DNA from: Phymorhynchus buccinoides
Lineage: Eukaryota > Mollusca > Gastropoda > Neogastropoda > Raphitomidae
DNA: 64,000 nucleotides
Assembly: GCA_017654935.2 (NCBI GenBank)
Contig: CM065690.1
Coordinates: forward strand, 33,355,304-33,419,303
Direction of reading: 5' to 3'
Part shown: positions 45,023 to 55,612 of the stretch, piece after piece
Position numbering within the stretch: position 1 is the first letter of the stretch
Layout: the number at the start of each line of letters is the position of its first letter
Program-made: the position numbers and the translations under genes
Notes under the pieces: generated by a model
The model's input: only the letters and a program-made list of their open reading frames with translations
The model's database searches: none
What the model was told of the DNA's origin: nothing

Positions 45023-45350
45023 ATCTTTTTTATTCTTTTTTTTCTTTTTCTTTTTGGTATATTTTGAAAGGAAAGAAAAATGAAAAGAACAGTATGTGAC
45101 ATGAAATGATATCCTTTGTGTAACACATATTTCTTCTTCTTTTTAAAAATCTGTTTGAATTTCTTTCCTCTTACTGTAGTTTGCATGGTGGTATCTTGTT
45201 GGCTATATTCTGGGTGAAAAATCAGTATATTTTATATTTTGCATGGATGCATGAAAAAAACACCCAGCTCTTTTTGCTCCATGATATCCTGTTTCACATA
45301 ATCTAAGCAAAATAGTCTATTTCTCAGAAGTAGTGCAAAAACTTGACTGT

Positions 45351-45600
45351 TTAACCCTTTCGCCGCCAGCCTTTTTTCCAGAAAAAAACACCCATTAAAC
45401 TTAACTGGGTAGAGAAAAAAATATTTCTGCAATATTGAGAATTCCTCTGTGACATATATAACATTAGACTTATCCTTACCTCCCAAAATTAAGAAAATAG
45501 GGTCTTCGGATAACAGGCTCTGATTTTTTAATGCCTTTAAGTGACATGGGGGTTAAGCTTTTGTGGTGCATAAATGCGACATTGATGGTGAAAGGGTTAA
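45351..45600. mobile_element. TTAA-type MITE (piggyBac-like), copy 6
   Basis: TTAA at both ends with CCCTTTCGCCGCCAGCC and GATGGTGAAAGGG. Same interior as the other copies. Confidence 0.75.
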
Positions 45601-45815
45601 ACTTATTCTGCTTAATATGTTGTCAGAGTAACTATAACTTGGAAAATAGTTTGCAATATCAGGGATGCCTATGAAAAGGCCTGACATATCCATTTCATAT
45701 AATTAAAGGGTCGATGCGTAAAGGTGTTATCCTTTGTGGAAATACAACAGAGATAAAGCCCTTACACAAGAACCCCTGGATATATTTATGCAAGATTTAA
45801 AAAAAAAATCAGGTC

Positions 45816-46236
45816 TGTAATGTACATCTGAGTGATATGCATAGTTGTAACAAGACCTGTAAGTGTAAATAATGTACATCTGATATGCATAGTTGTAGCA
45901 AGACCTGTAAGTGTAAATAATGTACATCTGATATGCATAGTTGTAACAAGACCTGTAAGTGTAAATAATGTACATCTGATATGCATAGTTGTAACAAGAC
46001 CTGTAAGTGTAAATAATGTACATCTGATATGCATAGTTGTAGCAAGACCTGTAAGTGTAAATAATGTACATCTGATATGCATAGTTGTAACAAGACCTGT
46101 AAGTGTAAATAATGTACATCTGATATGCATAGTTGTAGCAAGACCTGTAAGTGTAAATAATGTACATCTGATATGCATAGTTGTAGCAAGACCTGTAAGT
46201 GTAAATAATGTACATCTGATATGCATAGTTGTAGCA
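45816..46236. repeat. minisatellite, 48-bp unit, nearly 9 copies
   Basis: Unit AATGTACATCTGATATGCAT, AGTTGTAACAAGACCTGTAA, GTGTAAAT. An A/G difference (GTAACA or GTAGCA) alternates between copies. The unit length is divisible by three and stop-free in several frames, which explains four long open frames over it. I do not read these as genes. Confidence 0.96.
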
Positions 46237-46399
46237 ATATTTATTTCATATTCATTGATATTCCAATTATGGTTTTATGAAAATGAATCAGTATAATCCA
46301 ATCCATATGAACACTAAATGAGGGTTGCTAGATCTGTAGATATCCTAATTAGTGATTGATGTTTAGGTTATTCGTTGTACTGATAGGTGAACTCTCTCT

Positions 46400-46629
46400 C
46401 CGATAAATAGAGTAGAGTGGCTCAACGTTTCCAGCACTGTGTGGATTTATGTACTATTGGGTGCAATGATGGAGGTGTCATGTTATGAATTGTACTATAT
46501 GTTGTGTTGTTTACAGGTTGTTCAACGTTGGTAAGATTAGATACATTGATGAGTGTTTTGTAATGAGTGGTCGAACTCTTTGCGGTGACAGTCCTGAGAT
46601 GACCATAGCTGTTGATGGGACTATAATGG
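46400..46629. mobile_element. dispersed repeat, second copy at 55390-55612
   Basis: CGTTTCCAGCACTGTGTGGA, TGGAGGTGTCATGTTATGAA and GTGACAGTCCTGAGATGACC are shared by both. It ends GGGACTATAATGG with an A-rich tail. It looks like a SINE or a LINE 3' end; family not recognised. Confidence 0.6.
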
Positions 46630-46892
46630 AAAAAATAATAAAATAATGAAATAAAATAAATTAAATAAATAACTCTCGCTCAAAAAAGAAAAAAAGAAGA
46701 AGTGAACTTTCACCCTTTTCAAACCCTTTTGTTGTTGGTGTTGGTCTCTCACCTAATGTAGTTGCAGCAAATCTTTTTCTGATTTTGACAGTGTTTGATT
46801 TCTTTCTGATTTGTCTTTCTGTTGTTCACTCTAGAGAGCACATGTTGCATAACCTGTGATGTCAGCCTATATGTCCTTTGTGTTCTTTCCAG

Positions 46893-46945
46893 GTATCTGG
46901 TACAGTGTGCTGTTTGCAATCTCCCGCATTGCCGTCTTCAGTAAT
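46893..46945 (+). CDS. ANO7: anoctamin local exon 18 (helix 9, first part)
   Basis: Completes a Gly codon and encodes IWYSVLFAISRIAVFSN. It corresponds to the DIGIWY-x-IL...AVI-x-N segment of the family. The acceptor is TGTTCTTTCCAG and the donor AAT/GTAAGT. Confidence 0.96.
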
Positions 46946-47110
46946 GTAAGTATAAAAGGCAATTCCACATAAGAATACCCAGTCTTAAGGTTGAGCTCAG
47001 ACTCAAAACTGAATAGTTTCATGTACATTGGCCACAGGCATAGATGCACATTGGGGGAAAATGAGCTCAGTAAAGGTAAGGGAAAGGGAAAAGTAGCTGT
47101 CCCTTAGTAA

Positions 47111-47289
47111 TACAGTGGAACCTCCCTTAAAGACCTCCCATTATATGACTCCCTCCCACATAAGACCTACTTCTCTGAGACATTGCCTTTCTTTGTAAGT
47201 ATTAAAATTACCTCCCTTATAACACCCCTCCATTATAAGACCTCATTTTGGATGATTTTTGAAGGTCTTATAAGGGAGGTTCCACTGTA
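47111..47289. mobile_element. pogo/Tigger-like MITE, complete copy
   Basis: Begins TACAGTGGAACCTCCCTTAA and ends TATAAGGGAGGTTCCACTGTA, with TA at both sides. The left half is almost the whole 90-bp satellite unit in one copy. Confidence 0.8.
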
Positions 47290-47776
47290 AAAGTAAAACA
47301 TAAGTTAAGAAGAAGAAATCTTCGTGTTTTGAAAGCTTGAATCATGGTGTTTGTGTGGTTAGTTTGAGAAACATAATTAAGTTGTATTTGAATTCTTGGG
47401 GTGGGTGGGGGGTGTTTGCTGATGCAGCACCGTGTTTCACGGCAGATTTCATCCGTCAGACTGGATTAGACATTAAGCGTGATGAGGAACAAAGAAGAAG
47501 AAGAAGAATGCATCACTGTGAGCCTAGAAGAGAAAGGTTGCCAATAGTCTTATTCTTTATTGATTGAACAGACTCATTCAGAGTACAGACCAAAAACGAA
47601 ATATTTTATGTTCAACCATTTGTGATGCAGCACAGGAAAACCAGGTTAATGTCGTAAATGATCACTTTTGACTTATTTATATTTTCTGAAAGGCCAGAGA
47701 CAACAGATTAACATGCAAAAAACAGAATTCATCTATCTCTAATAGTTTATTTTTAACAAGTTTTCAATCAATCAAA

Positions 47777-47821
<45 letters not shown>

Positions 47822-47840
47822 CTCTCTCTTTCTCTCTCTT
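47777..47840. repeat. (CT)n microsatellite
   Basis: CT repeats with several TTTCT interruptions. Confidence 0.95.
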
Positions 47841-47934
47841 GTGGCTGGCCGACTTTAGCTGGGTATTCGCGTACTGCATCACATTTGGTACAGGTTTGAA
47901 TGCGATTTTTTTCCTGTGCTCAAACAATGTCATA

Positions 47935-48316
47935 CATGGGTGCAACTCCCCCAAATTAAAAACAAATGAAAGGCAGGGGTCCAGGGACAGAGCCCCGTTG
48001 GAGGATTCAGGGGGGGGCAACGCAAGAGAGAGAGATAACGAGACAGACAGACAGTTAGAATGATGGACTGAGACAGTTTGAGTCAGATAAGCCTTGTAAA
48101 ATGATTACATTGCCTTTGAAAACAATACGGTGTCACCATGCTGTTTTCAGGATTCCCCGAGAGACTTCCAGGATAGAACAAACAAGTTCAAAACGCCCCA
48201 AATCGGTTGTGGTCGATTTTTTGGGGATGAATTTATAAAAACACACCTGAAGTTCAGTTTCTGGTAAAATTAAAAAAACATGAAATCAGTGTAAAACTGA
48301 AAGAGTTGCACCCATG
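47935..48316. mobile_element. MITE with CATGGGTGCAACT inverted ends, copy 4
   Basis: Starts CATGGGTGCAACTCCCCC and ends AAGAGTTGCACCCATG. It is the inverted counterpart of 39414-39790 inside the same gene. Confidence 0.75.
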
Positions 48317-48809
48317 TGTCATACTTTTATTATTATTATTATTATTAATGTGACCCACCACCACGAAAGGAACATTAAGTCACTGGGCTAGTTTCTCACA
48401 ACAGCCTTGGAAAGTCAAAAATCTAATTTTTTTCAATTTTGAGTTATGGGTATTTTCTTGTTCTCTAACATCTGATCTTTCATATTTATTAAGGACAATC
48501 TTTAATATTGTCTCTAAGTGGTCTTATAAGTGTTTTCATACGAGTAGGTCAATGCATTTTCTTCAGCTAGGCTAGACTTTGGACTGTGTTTTCTCAAGAT
48601 GGCCAATGCTCACCCTACTAACTTTAAGTGCTCAAAACAAACAAACAAAAAAACACAAAAAAACTTTAAGTGCTCATAACTCTGGAATGGAAAAAGATAC
48701 ATTAATAGGGGGTGTAAAGGTTGCAAATATATAATTTTCTCAGAATGGTCAGTTTGACACTTAATGTCCCTTTCGTGGTGCTGGGTCACAAATGTCTGAT
48801 TGATCCCAG
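48317..48809. other. intron with inverted GTGACCCA...TGGGTCAC element
   Basis: AATGTGACCCACCACCACGA at 48348 is mirrored by CCTTTCGTGGTGCTGGGTCAC at 48769, with ACATTAAGT / ACTTAATGT inside. It is a palindromic MITE of about 440 bp ending 20 bp before exon 19. Confidence 0.55.
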
Positions 48810-48988
48810 GCGTTCATCATCGCGCTGACGTCAGACTTCATCCCGCGGTTGGTGTACTCGCTGCGCTACAGTGGGGACGGCTCGCTGGAGGGATATGTGG
48901 AGTTTACCCTGTCCAGGTTCAACACCTCCGACTTTCAGCCAAACCATGGGCCGGCCCCCGCCCTCAGAGGGAACATCCAGGAGTGCAG
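48810..48988 (+). CDS. ANO7: anoctamin local exon 19 (helix 9 end and TM9-TM10 loop)
   Basis: Encodes AFIIALTSDFIPRLVYSL, then GYVEFTLSRFNTSDFQ and an extended loop ending NIQEC. AF-x-I-x-x-TSDFIPR-x-VY is the family motif. The loop has a possible glycosylation site (NTS). The donor is AG/GTGTGT and leads straight into a microsatellite. Confidence 0.96.

Positions 48989-49048
<60 letters not shown>
48989..49048. repeat. (GT)n then (GA)n microsatellite starting at the exon 19 donor
   Basis: About 20 bases of GT followed by about 40 of GA. It repeats the arrangement seen after exon 5. Confidence 0.95.
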
Positions 49049-49051
<3 letters not shown>

Positions 49052-49055
49052 TGTG

Positions 49056-49117
49056 AAACCTCTCAGCCAAACCATGGGCCGGCCCCTGCCCTCAGAGGGA
49101 ACATCCAGGAGTGCAGT

Positions 49118-49118
<1 letters not shown>
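49056..49118 (+). pseudogene. duplicate of the 3' end of exon 19 (copy 1)
   Basis: CAGCCAAACCATGGGCCGGC, CCCTGCCCTCAGAGGGAACA and TCCAGGAGTGCAG are almost identical to the end of exon 19. The donor is lost: GTGCAG is followed by TTGTGTGT. A second GT/GA tract follows (49119-49184). Confidence 0.92.
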
Positions 49119-49186
<68 letters not shown>

Positions 49187-49268
49187 ACGAAGCATTTCTA
49201 ATGAGGGAAAAGAATAAGCTTACAATGGGCTTGTTTAGAGAGAGAGAGAGAGGAGATTGAGAGAGAGA

Positions 49269-49333
49269 CTTCTGACTTTGAGCCAAACCATGGGCCTGCT
49301 CCTGCCTGTAGAGGGAACATTCAGATCTGTAGG
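49269..49333 (+). pseudogene. duplicate of the 3' end of exon 19 (copy 2, more diverged)
   Basis: TTCTGACTTTGAGCCAAACC, ATGGGCCTGCTCCTGCC and AGAGGGAACATTCAGATC, then TGTAG/GTAGTGTGTG. It again ends at a donor-like site and a GT tract. Confidence 0.85.
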
Positions 49334-49699
49334 TAGTGTGTGTGAGAGTATGTGTGAGGGAGAGAGGTAGAGTAAAAGAGAGAGAGAACACTGAACATGC
49401 TGAACACTGAAATAGTTTTAATACTAATTGGCCATAGGCCACAATGCAAAAATGAGAGTGGGGTGGGGGTGAGTAGGGGGAGAAATGCAAATAACACAAG
49501 AGTGAGAGATAGAGGGAGAAACTTGAAGCTGATGTATTTTGTTCTGGGTCATATGCCCATGTCAAAAGGGAACAGAAGGATAGGTCCAGAAAAAACACAT
49601 GAAAATAAGTCGAAAAATCAATACATCAATAATAGAGTAATATATAGTAGCAAAACGCACAAGGCACACATAAACATAGCTACATAGAATAAAATAGAA

Positions 49700-49742
49700 C
49701 AAATAATACACACATACATACATACAACATACACACATACAT

Positions 49743-49833
<91 letters not shown>

Positions 49834-49890
49834 CACATATGCACGTACACACTCACACACACACACACTCACACACACACACACACACAA
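49700..49890. repeat. (CATA)n and (CA)n microsatellite
   Basis: CATA repeats merging into a long CA tract with a few CACT interruptions. Confidence 0.97.
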
Positions 49891-50056
49891 GAATAGAATG
49901 TCGTAAACACATGAAAATAAAGCATGCACATCATGGTTACATTTAGGCCTACTAACATCTGATTTCAGTATGGGTCAGTATGTGTGTGTCTCAACACTTG
50001 CAAAGTTGAACAGGATAATCACAGGAGTCGTGCAGATATGCAGGTCTCTGAGTACA

Positions 50057-50059
50057 CGT

Positions 50060-50094
<35 letters not shown>
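50057..50094. repeat. poly-G run of about 35 bases
   Basis: Uninterrupted G after ACACGTG. It is a likely G-quadruplex and a likely site of sequencing-length error. Confidence 0.95.
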
Positions 50095-50182
50095 TGAAGG
50101 GATTGGGGGTGTGGGCAGGTTAATGTGTGTGTTTATGTGCGCATGATTGTGCATATGCATTTCTGTGCGTGCTTAATTGTGT

Positions 50183-50352
50183 TTACCATAATTTTCAGAC
50201 TATGAGGCGCACCTTATATGACCCCCCCCCACACACATTTTACACAAATTTCAGATGTTCTTACTATATTTTCTTACTATATTATTAGTCATATTAAAAG
50301 GCACAGGAGTGGGGGGAAAACGTATCGCCTTATAGTCCGTAAAATACGGTAT
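50183..50352. mobile_element. TA-flanked MITE (TACCATAATTTTCAGAC termini), copy 3
   Basis: Left end TACCATAATTTTCAGACTAT and right end ATAGTCCGTAAAATACGGTA. This is the short form of the elements at 21985 and 44358. Confidence 0.7.
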
Positions 50353-50474
50353 GTGTTTACAGGTGTGCTTGTGCTATCCTCACTGTTTCCAGCACTTCTG
50401 TCCTTTGTAGCTTTTGTGTGAAATTTTTGCAATGTATTCAATGAATGTTGATTGATCATTGTATGATGGTGCAG

Positions 50475-50580
50475 GTACCGAGAGTTCCGCTACGCCCCTG
50501 AGCATAAGGACAAGTACGAGTACTCCGACGTCTACTGGCATGTGCTGACGGCCCGTCTGGCCTTTGTGGTGGTCTTTGAG
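50475..50580 (+). CDS. ANO7: anoctamin local exon 20 (loop end and helix 10)
   Basis: Completes an Arg codon and encodes YREFRYAPEHKDKYEYSD, VYWHVLTARLAFVVVFE. The CRYR-x-FR loop end and W-x-x-L-x-A-x-RLAFV-x-VF helix are family motifs. The acceptor is ATGATGGTGCAG (weak pyrimidine tract) and the donor GAG/GTTGGT. Confidence 0.97.
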
Positions 50581-50772
50581 GTTGGTGGACATGGTATTGG
50601 TATTTGGTATATTCTAGTCACAGAGCACCACCCTTTTTTATATCTTTTTTTAATAATTTCTGTGACTGTGTTTGTTTTTCTCTCTTTTAGTCTGCCTGTA
50701 ACCCAATGTCTTGTAATCTGTTGCACCAAATCACTGTCAGTTTTTGCATAGAGGCATTTTGGCCTCCAAGTC

Positions 50773-50905
50773 CTTAAAGACCCACCACGTCACGTATCAA
50801 AATCATGGTTTTCACGTGTTTTCCCTCTTATAGCTGGTAAGAAATCTTAAGAAATCTTCCAAACATAAGAGGGAATTTGACACGTGACATGCGGGGTCTT
50901 TAAAA
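50773..50905. mobile_element. palindromic MITE (TTAAAGACCCACCACG termini), copy 3
   Basis: The left end is TTAAAGACCCACCACGTCAC and the right end GACATGCGGGGTCTTTAA. The inner arms TTTTCCCTCTTATAGCTGG and CCAAACATAAGAGGGAA also pair in part. Related pieces lie at 7807 and 18501. Confidence 0.65.
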
Positions 50906-51480
50906 GTGATGTACAGTGTTCCTGTACCCAGTTAAGCATACAAAAACCTGTCAACTCAACCATGGCTGTTTAAAAATCTCCTTCACAGACCTGCCACTTG
51001 CTCCGATTTCAGAGGAGCAGCTCAGATATGTTGAGCATTGCTCCTAGCTCCTCTTGCAACCTCCCCAGCTCCTATATTTTAAAATCTGTCTTGTATACAT
51101 TTTCCACTCAATTTCACAACAAAGAGCATGCATTCAAAGCACCAGCTAATGGACATCTAAGGGTCAGCATGAGACAGTGAGGGGCTACACGAAGCATAGG
51201 CCTATCTCAGACTAAATGACCAACAAATATTGTAGATTGGTCAATATTTCTTTCTCTAAAGTAAAATGGATCTCAAATTGACAATGGTCAATATTTCTTA
51301 CTCTAAAATGGATCTCAAACTGACAAAAACGACTGCATGTTTGAAGAACAAAAGAGAAGGCCGCACATTTCGAAGTGGCAATGGATTTTACTGGGGGGCC
51401 AGTGCCAGCCCCTAGATTCTCGCTCCTCTTTTTTATTTTCAGAATGTGGCAGGTCTGCCTTCACCTAGAATGTGGTAGTA
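50906..51480. other. intron sequence, nothing recognised
   Basis: Contains a short direct repeat: TCAATATTTCTT followed by CTAAA and ATGGATCTCAAA occurs twice (51241-51275 and 51288-51319). No exon seen. Confidence 0.5.
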
Positions 51481-51570
51481 ATAGTGTGTGTGTGTGTGTA
51501 TCCATGCGCACAGCAACGCATGCAACAACTCACGTGACCTTTTCCCCCTGCTCTCTCCCCCCCCCCACAG

Positions 51571-51876
51571 AACTTGGTGGTGGTGGTGACCTCGCTCATC
51601 GCCTATCTGATCCCGGATGTGCCCACCCTGCTGAAGGAGCAGATCCGCCGCGAGGCCTACATCACCAACGACATCATCCTGCGCACCGAGCTCCAGCGCG
51701 CCCATGGCGTCGACATCGAGGGTGCCGATGTCAGCGCCGCCACTGCGGATCCCACTGACGCCGTCAGTTACGAGTCGGAGGGCTATTCACCGCTCTACAG
51801 CGAAAACGACGTCGAAATGGAGGTGCATCATCGCGGCGGTGGTGGTAGAAATGCTGCTGACAAAACGTATTTGTAA
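51571..51876 (+). CDS. ANO7: anoctamin local exon 21 (terminal coding exon)
   Basis: Encodes NLVVVVTSLIAYLIPDVP, EQIRREAYITNDIILRTEL and a tail with SYESEGYSPLYSENDVEM, ending in ADKTYL and TAA at 51874-51876. The start completes helix 10. YLIPDVP-x-x-x-x-x-QI-R-x-E is conserved, and the last 65 residues are not. The acceptor is a strong C-rich tract (CCCCCCCCCCCACAG). Confidence 0.97.
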   Translation, partial: NLVVVVTSLIAYLIPDVPTLLKEQIRREAYITNDIILRTELQRAHGVDIEGADVSAATADPTDAVSYESEGYSPLYSENDVEMEVHHRGGGGRNAADKTYL

Positions 51877-52740
51877 GAGATTGTTTGCCATGTCTTATTT
51901 TGAAGAGGAAAACGATTTGATTATTTTTGTTTAGAGAGGAAAATGATCGGATCAATTTTTTTTTTTAGGAAAATGATTGGATTGTTTATCTTGAAGTTTT
52001 GTTTTATTGGATTATTGATTTTTAAGAGGAAAAGGGTTGCATTTTCTATCTTTAAGGGAAAATTGATTTGATCGTTGATTTTTAAGCAGATAATTGGATT
52101 GTTGATCTTGAAAAGAAAAATTATTGGAGCATTGATATTTAAGAGGAAAATGATTGGATTGTGAATCTTGAAGAGAAAATGATTCCATTGTCAAATTTTA
52201 ATAAGAAAATGATTTGATTCTTGATCTTTAAGAAGAAAATATTGATTTTTTAGAGGGAAAAATATCAATGTTTAAAAGAAGGATGTTTGATTTGTTGATC
52301 TTTAAGCGATGAAAAAAAAAAAAAAATGGATTCGTCAGTCTGTATGACAAGACTGTTTGGAACATGTAATCTGTCTAGAGGAAAATAACTGATGGTTCGA
52401 TCATTAATCTGAAAATGATGGAGGAATCATGGATCTTTAGTTTATGACAGAACTGATTGTATAATTAATCTGTAAGATGACAATGATCAGATCATCGATG
52501 GTGAAAGACTTGAGGAGAGGAGAGAAACGGGAGGCGCAAATCTCAGAGGCGTTGTGTGCCTGCATGCTGTGTTTAATGCTGTCCCTTTGCCTAGCTTTGT
52601 GCGTCTCATTTTTATCTTAATCTGTTCATGTGATGGTGCATTGCCTTCCAGTTTGTTAACAAAGTGTGTATATTTTTTGGGTATATATCTTATTCACTGC
52701 TTATTGTGTCGATTTAGCTGGCAAATAAATCGGATGTAAT
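51877..52740 (+). other. anoctamin 3' UTR with degenerate tandem repeats
   Basis: From about 51898 to 52510 a motif like GAGGAAAATGATTGGATTG followed by TTGATCTTTAA recurs roughly every 30-33 bp with many substitutions. An AATAAA signal at 52724-52729 gives a UTR of about 850-870 bases. That this is the used polyadenylation site is inference. Confidence 0.65.
52724..52729 (+). terminator. polyadenylation signal AATAAA
   Basis: First canonical AATAAA after the stop codon, in GCAAATAAATCGG, with a T-rich stretch 15-25 bases downstream. Confidence 0.6.
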
Positions 52741-52790
52741 TTTGAAAAAAGGATCAATTTCGTCCACATTGCCCTTTGTTTTAACCCCTT

Positions 52791-53009
52791 GACTGCCGTA
52801 TAACGTATCACGTACTGTCTTCATGACATCACTGATGACGTCTTCAGATGAAAAGGAATAACTCTGATATGCTGGCTTTTGCTCTATCACAGTCAAGAGA
52901 GTTATATCCCCAGACCATTTTGCCAGATTGGCTCTATCAGTTGTCTTTTTCATGGCATGATTTGTACAAGGATTTTTTCTTTAATTTTCTCTGGCAGTCA
53001 AGGGGTTAA
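52791..53009. mobile_element. TTAA-flanked MITE, third family
   Basis: TTAACCCCTTGACTGCC at the left end and GGCAGTCAAGGGGTTAA at the right. Perfect 17-base inverted ends including TTAA. piggyBac-like by target site. Confidence 0.75.
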
Positions 53010-53344
53010 TGTTCTTTTTTCGGTTCATCGTATGAAGTATTTTCTCACAATGCAAGCTGATGAACAAGATAAGACAGGAATGGTCCTTGTTTTTGCTGTA
53101 TACACTTTTTTGGTGTTGTTGTTATTTTGAGAGACGAATAAGGCTCTAGTCTGGTCACCTGTTGTTGCATAGTTTTATTTGATAGCTGTGTACGCTCATA
53201 TTGTATTGTATTTGATTCGGTTGTGCTTGTGAGAGTCCTTCAGAGCCGTAGCCTTGCCAGAACAGCTCCTTCATTTATCTACTACGCACCCCAGTAACAA
53301 CTTTCTCCTGAATGCGCTCTGTTTATATATTATGAGACACAGTC

Positions 53345-53615
53345 ATGGGTGCAACTTTTCCTGGTATACAAGGATTTCCTGTTTTTGAATTTTACCAGAA
53401 AAGGAAGTTCATTTTTTTTTTTAATTTGTCAAACAAGATCTTTGTGTGTCTACTGTATTTTTCAAACACTTTAAAATAAGCATTTGCATAAATTGTGTAA
53501 AAAGCAAGCTAAAATACCTTCATAAAATTAATAAATGTTTGCTTCATTTGCAGGGGGACATTGCCCCTGGACCCCGGCCTTTCAGGTTTTGTCATTGTGT
53601 GTAGTTGCACCCATG
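53345..53615. mobile_element. MITE with CATGGGTGCAACT inverted ends, copy 5
   Basis: Same family as 5101 and 34452, with GCAGGGGGACATTGCCCCTG and terminal GTAGTTGCACCCATG. Confidence 0.75.
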
Positions 53616-55029
53616 CTTTCTCCTAAATGCACTCTGTTTATATATTATGAGGCACAGTGCGTGTCCTTTATCATTTATCTTTTTCCACATAGAAAAACTC
53701 TCCACTTTGTTTTGTTCCGTATTCCTGTTGGAAGTTGCAGTCAGATAGTAGTATTTAATGATAGGTGTTATGTCAATGACATGGGCATTATAGTGTTGCA
53801 GTGGCATGATTGGTTGTGGGTGTTTCATGATGATGCTTTTTTCTTCGTTGATATTGAATGTAGCTGTGAGATTGTGTTGGTGGATGAACGGGTATGATGC
53901 ATATACACGAGTGATTGATCTGTGTTGGAAACTTCACATGCAGGTTGATTGTTCTCCTTGCTCTTTTGGAAATGATAAATGCATTGCCTGGCGGGGCAAT
54001 TGTTGCATCTCTGCATAATTTAACACTTCCGTGACGGGAACCTCCGATCGTAGGTTCAGCAGAACATCTCTATCTGCCGGGAACCTCCAATCGAAGGTCC
54101 AACGGTCTAAGGTACAAAACTCGCTACTATGCCAGCAGACTTTTCTTGTTTTATTTCACAGTTACTTCCCTTGAATAGGCTTAAATAGTGAAGCGGAAAT
54201 GCCGGTGTTTGTCGAAATTTGAGGAGATTTTTGCACAAAAATTGTCAAAAATTAGAGGTCTGAGTGGTGAGGTGATTGTTTGGTTGCTCGGACTTGATGA
54301 GGACAGAAGTAATGCTGGCAATCAGTCAGGTTTTAAAGATGAAAGTAGTGAAAATAATGTAAGTACTGATTAAATTGAACAGTGAGAATGTGACAACAAA
54401 GTGTTGTTATCGGCAGAATTGTTCGATCTCGTCCCAGAGTTCGATCTCGAAGTCAAGCAGCATGTTGGCTTTAAATCGTTCATGCAATATTTTCACAAAG
54501 CATAAAATTTAATTACACATCCATTTTTCATAAAGTACAGAAAGTTTGGTGCATATCAGATTAATTTAGGCTCTTAAACAATGTTTGATCACAAGCAGTT
54601 AGTCCATAGTAATCTTTCCAGTGCAGCCTCAGGCCAGCACAGTGGTTTCACTGACGCAGTGCCAATCACAATAGTGTTAAGAATGTTTCCTGAAAAACAC
54701 TTTTCACATAGAGAGGCTGTCCCTGAGCTGCTTTCTTTGCCTTCTGTTGAAACTGCAGTTGATGTAAGGTGGGGGGGTGAATAGTATTGTGCATGTGTTC
54801 AAGATGACTTGACTAACAGAAACCACACGAGAGCTAGTTCACTGCCACATTTCGGCTAGTACCTTCTCACCTAGTCATCAGACATTAGAAATGTGTGTGC
54901 GTCCGTGTGTCATATTTCATTAATCATCTGTGTGAAAATAATTCCCATGTGCATATTTCAAGTCGCGTACACTTGATTGCACTGTTTTTAGAAGATTCAG
55001 AGCTAGCGATGTTCAATGATTGTTATCAA
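53616..55029. other. downstream region, nothing clearly recognised
   Basis: No exon with family motifs. 54018-54110 has two steps of GGGAACCTCCGATCG-like sequence, perhaps a small repeat. Open frames at 54188 and 54581 have no recognised domain. Confidence 0.4.
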
Positions 55030-55034
55030 CAGAA

Positions 55035-55170
55035 ATAGTTCCCCCTTCTTCTGGAAGTTCTATGCTAGTAACTTCCCCATCTCTGTCACTCTCTTTGACT
55101 CTGCCTTTTCTCTTCCTTTTGCTTTCTGGCGTCTACTTTTTTCTGCCTTATTGGTCCATTCACCTGTATT
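55035..55170. mobile_element. dispersed repeat, second copy of 16905-17040
   Basis: AGTTCCCCCTTCTTCTGGAA and TGGTCCATTCACCTGTA match the earlier element with indels. Confidence 0.55.
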
Positions 55171-55389
55171 TTTACTATAAAACCCTTCCACGTTTTTCCT
55201 TTTTACAATTTATGACATGCCAGGTGTTTTTTTAATTGTACACTGGCATCCACGCGTGATAATTGCGCACTTGAGTGGGCACCTGTTGTCCATTCTGCAG
55301 TGCATATTTGCTTATATAGCCTTTTTTATGTATTTTAGCTGACTAGTATGTATTTGTTATCCTTTTTTACTGTTTTTTTTAACCTGGAT

Positions 55390-55612
55390 CCGATAAATGA
55401 GAGTAGCGTGGCTCCACGTTTCCAGCACTGTGTGGACTTATGTGCTATAGGGTATAATGATGGAAGTGTCATGTTATGAATTGTACTACATTTTTTGTTT
55501 TCAGGTTTTGTACGTTGTTAAGATTCATGGATTTGTGTTTTGCTATACGTGGCAGAACTTTATGTGGTGACAGTCCTGAGATAACCATAGCTGTTGACGG
55601 GACTATAACAGA
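55390..55612. mobile_element. dispersed repeat, second copy of 46400-46629
   Basis: Same blocks in the same orientation, ending GACGGGACTATAACAGAC and (TAAC)n. Confidence 0.6.

Noticed and set aside
45727..46296. Four overlapping open frames of about 150 codons
   Set aside because: All are readings of the 48-bp minisatellite in different frames.
54188..54784. Acidic open frames as a transposase N-terminus
   Set aside because: The suggestion rested only on acidic composition near a small repeat. No catalytic motif was seen.
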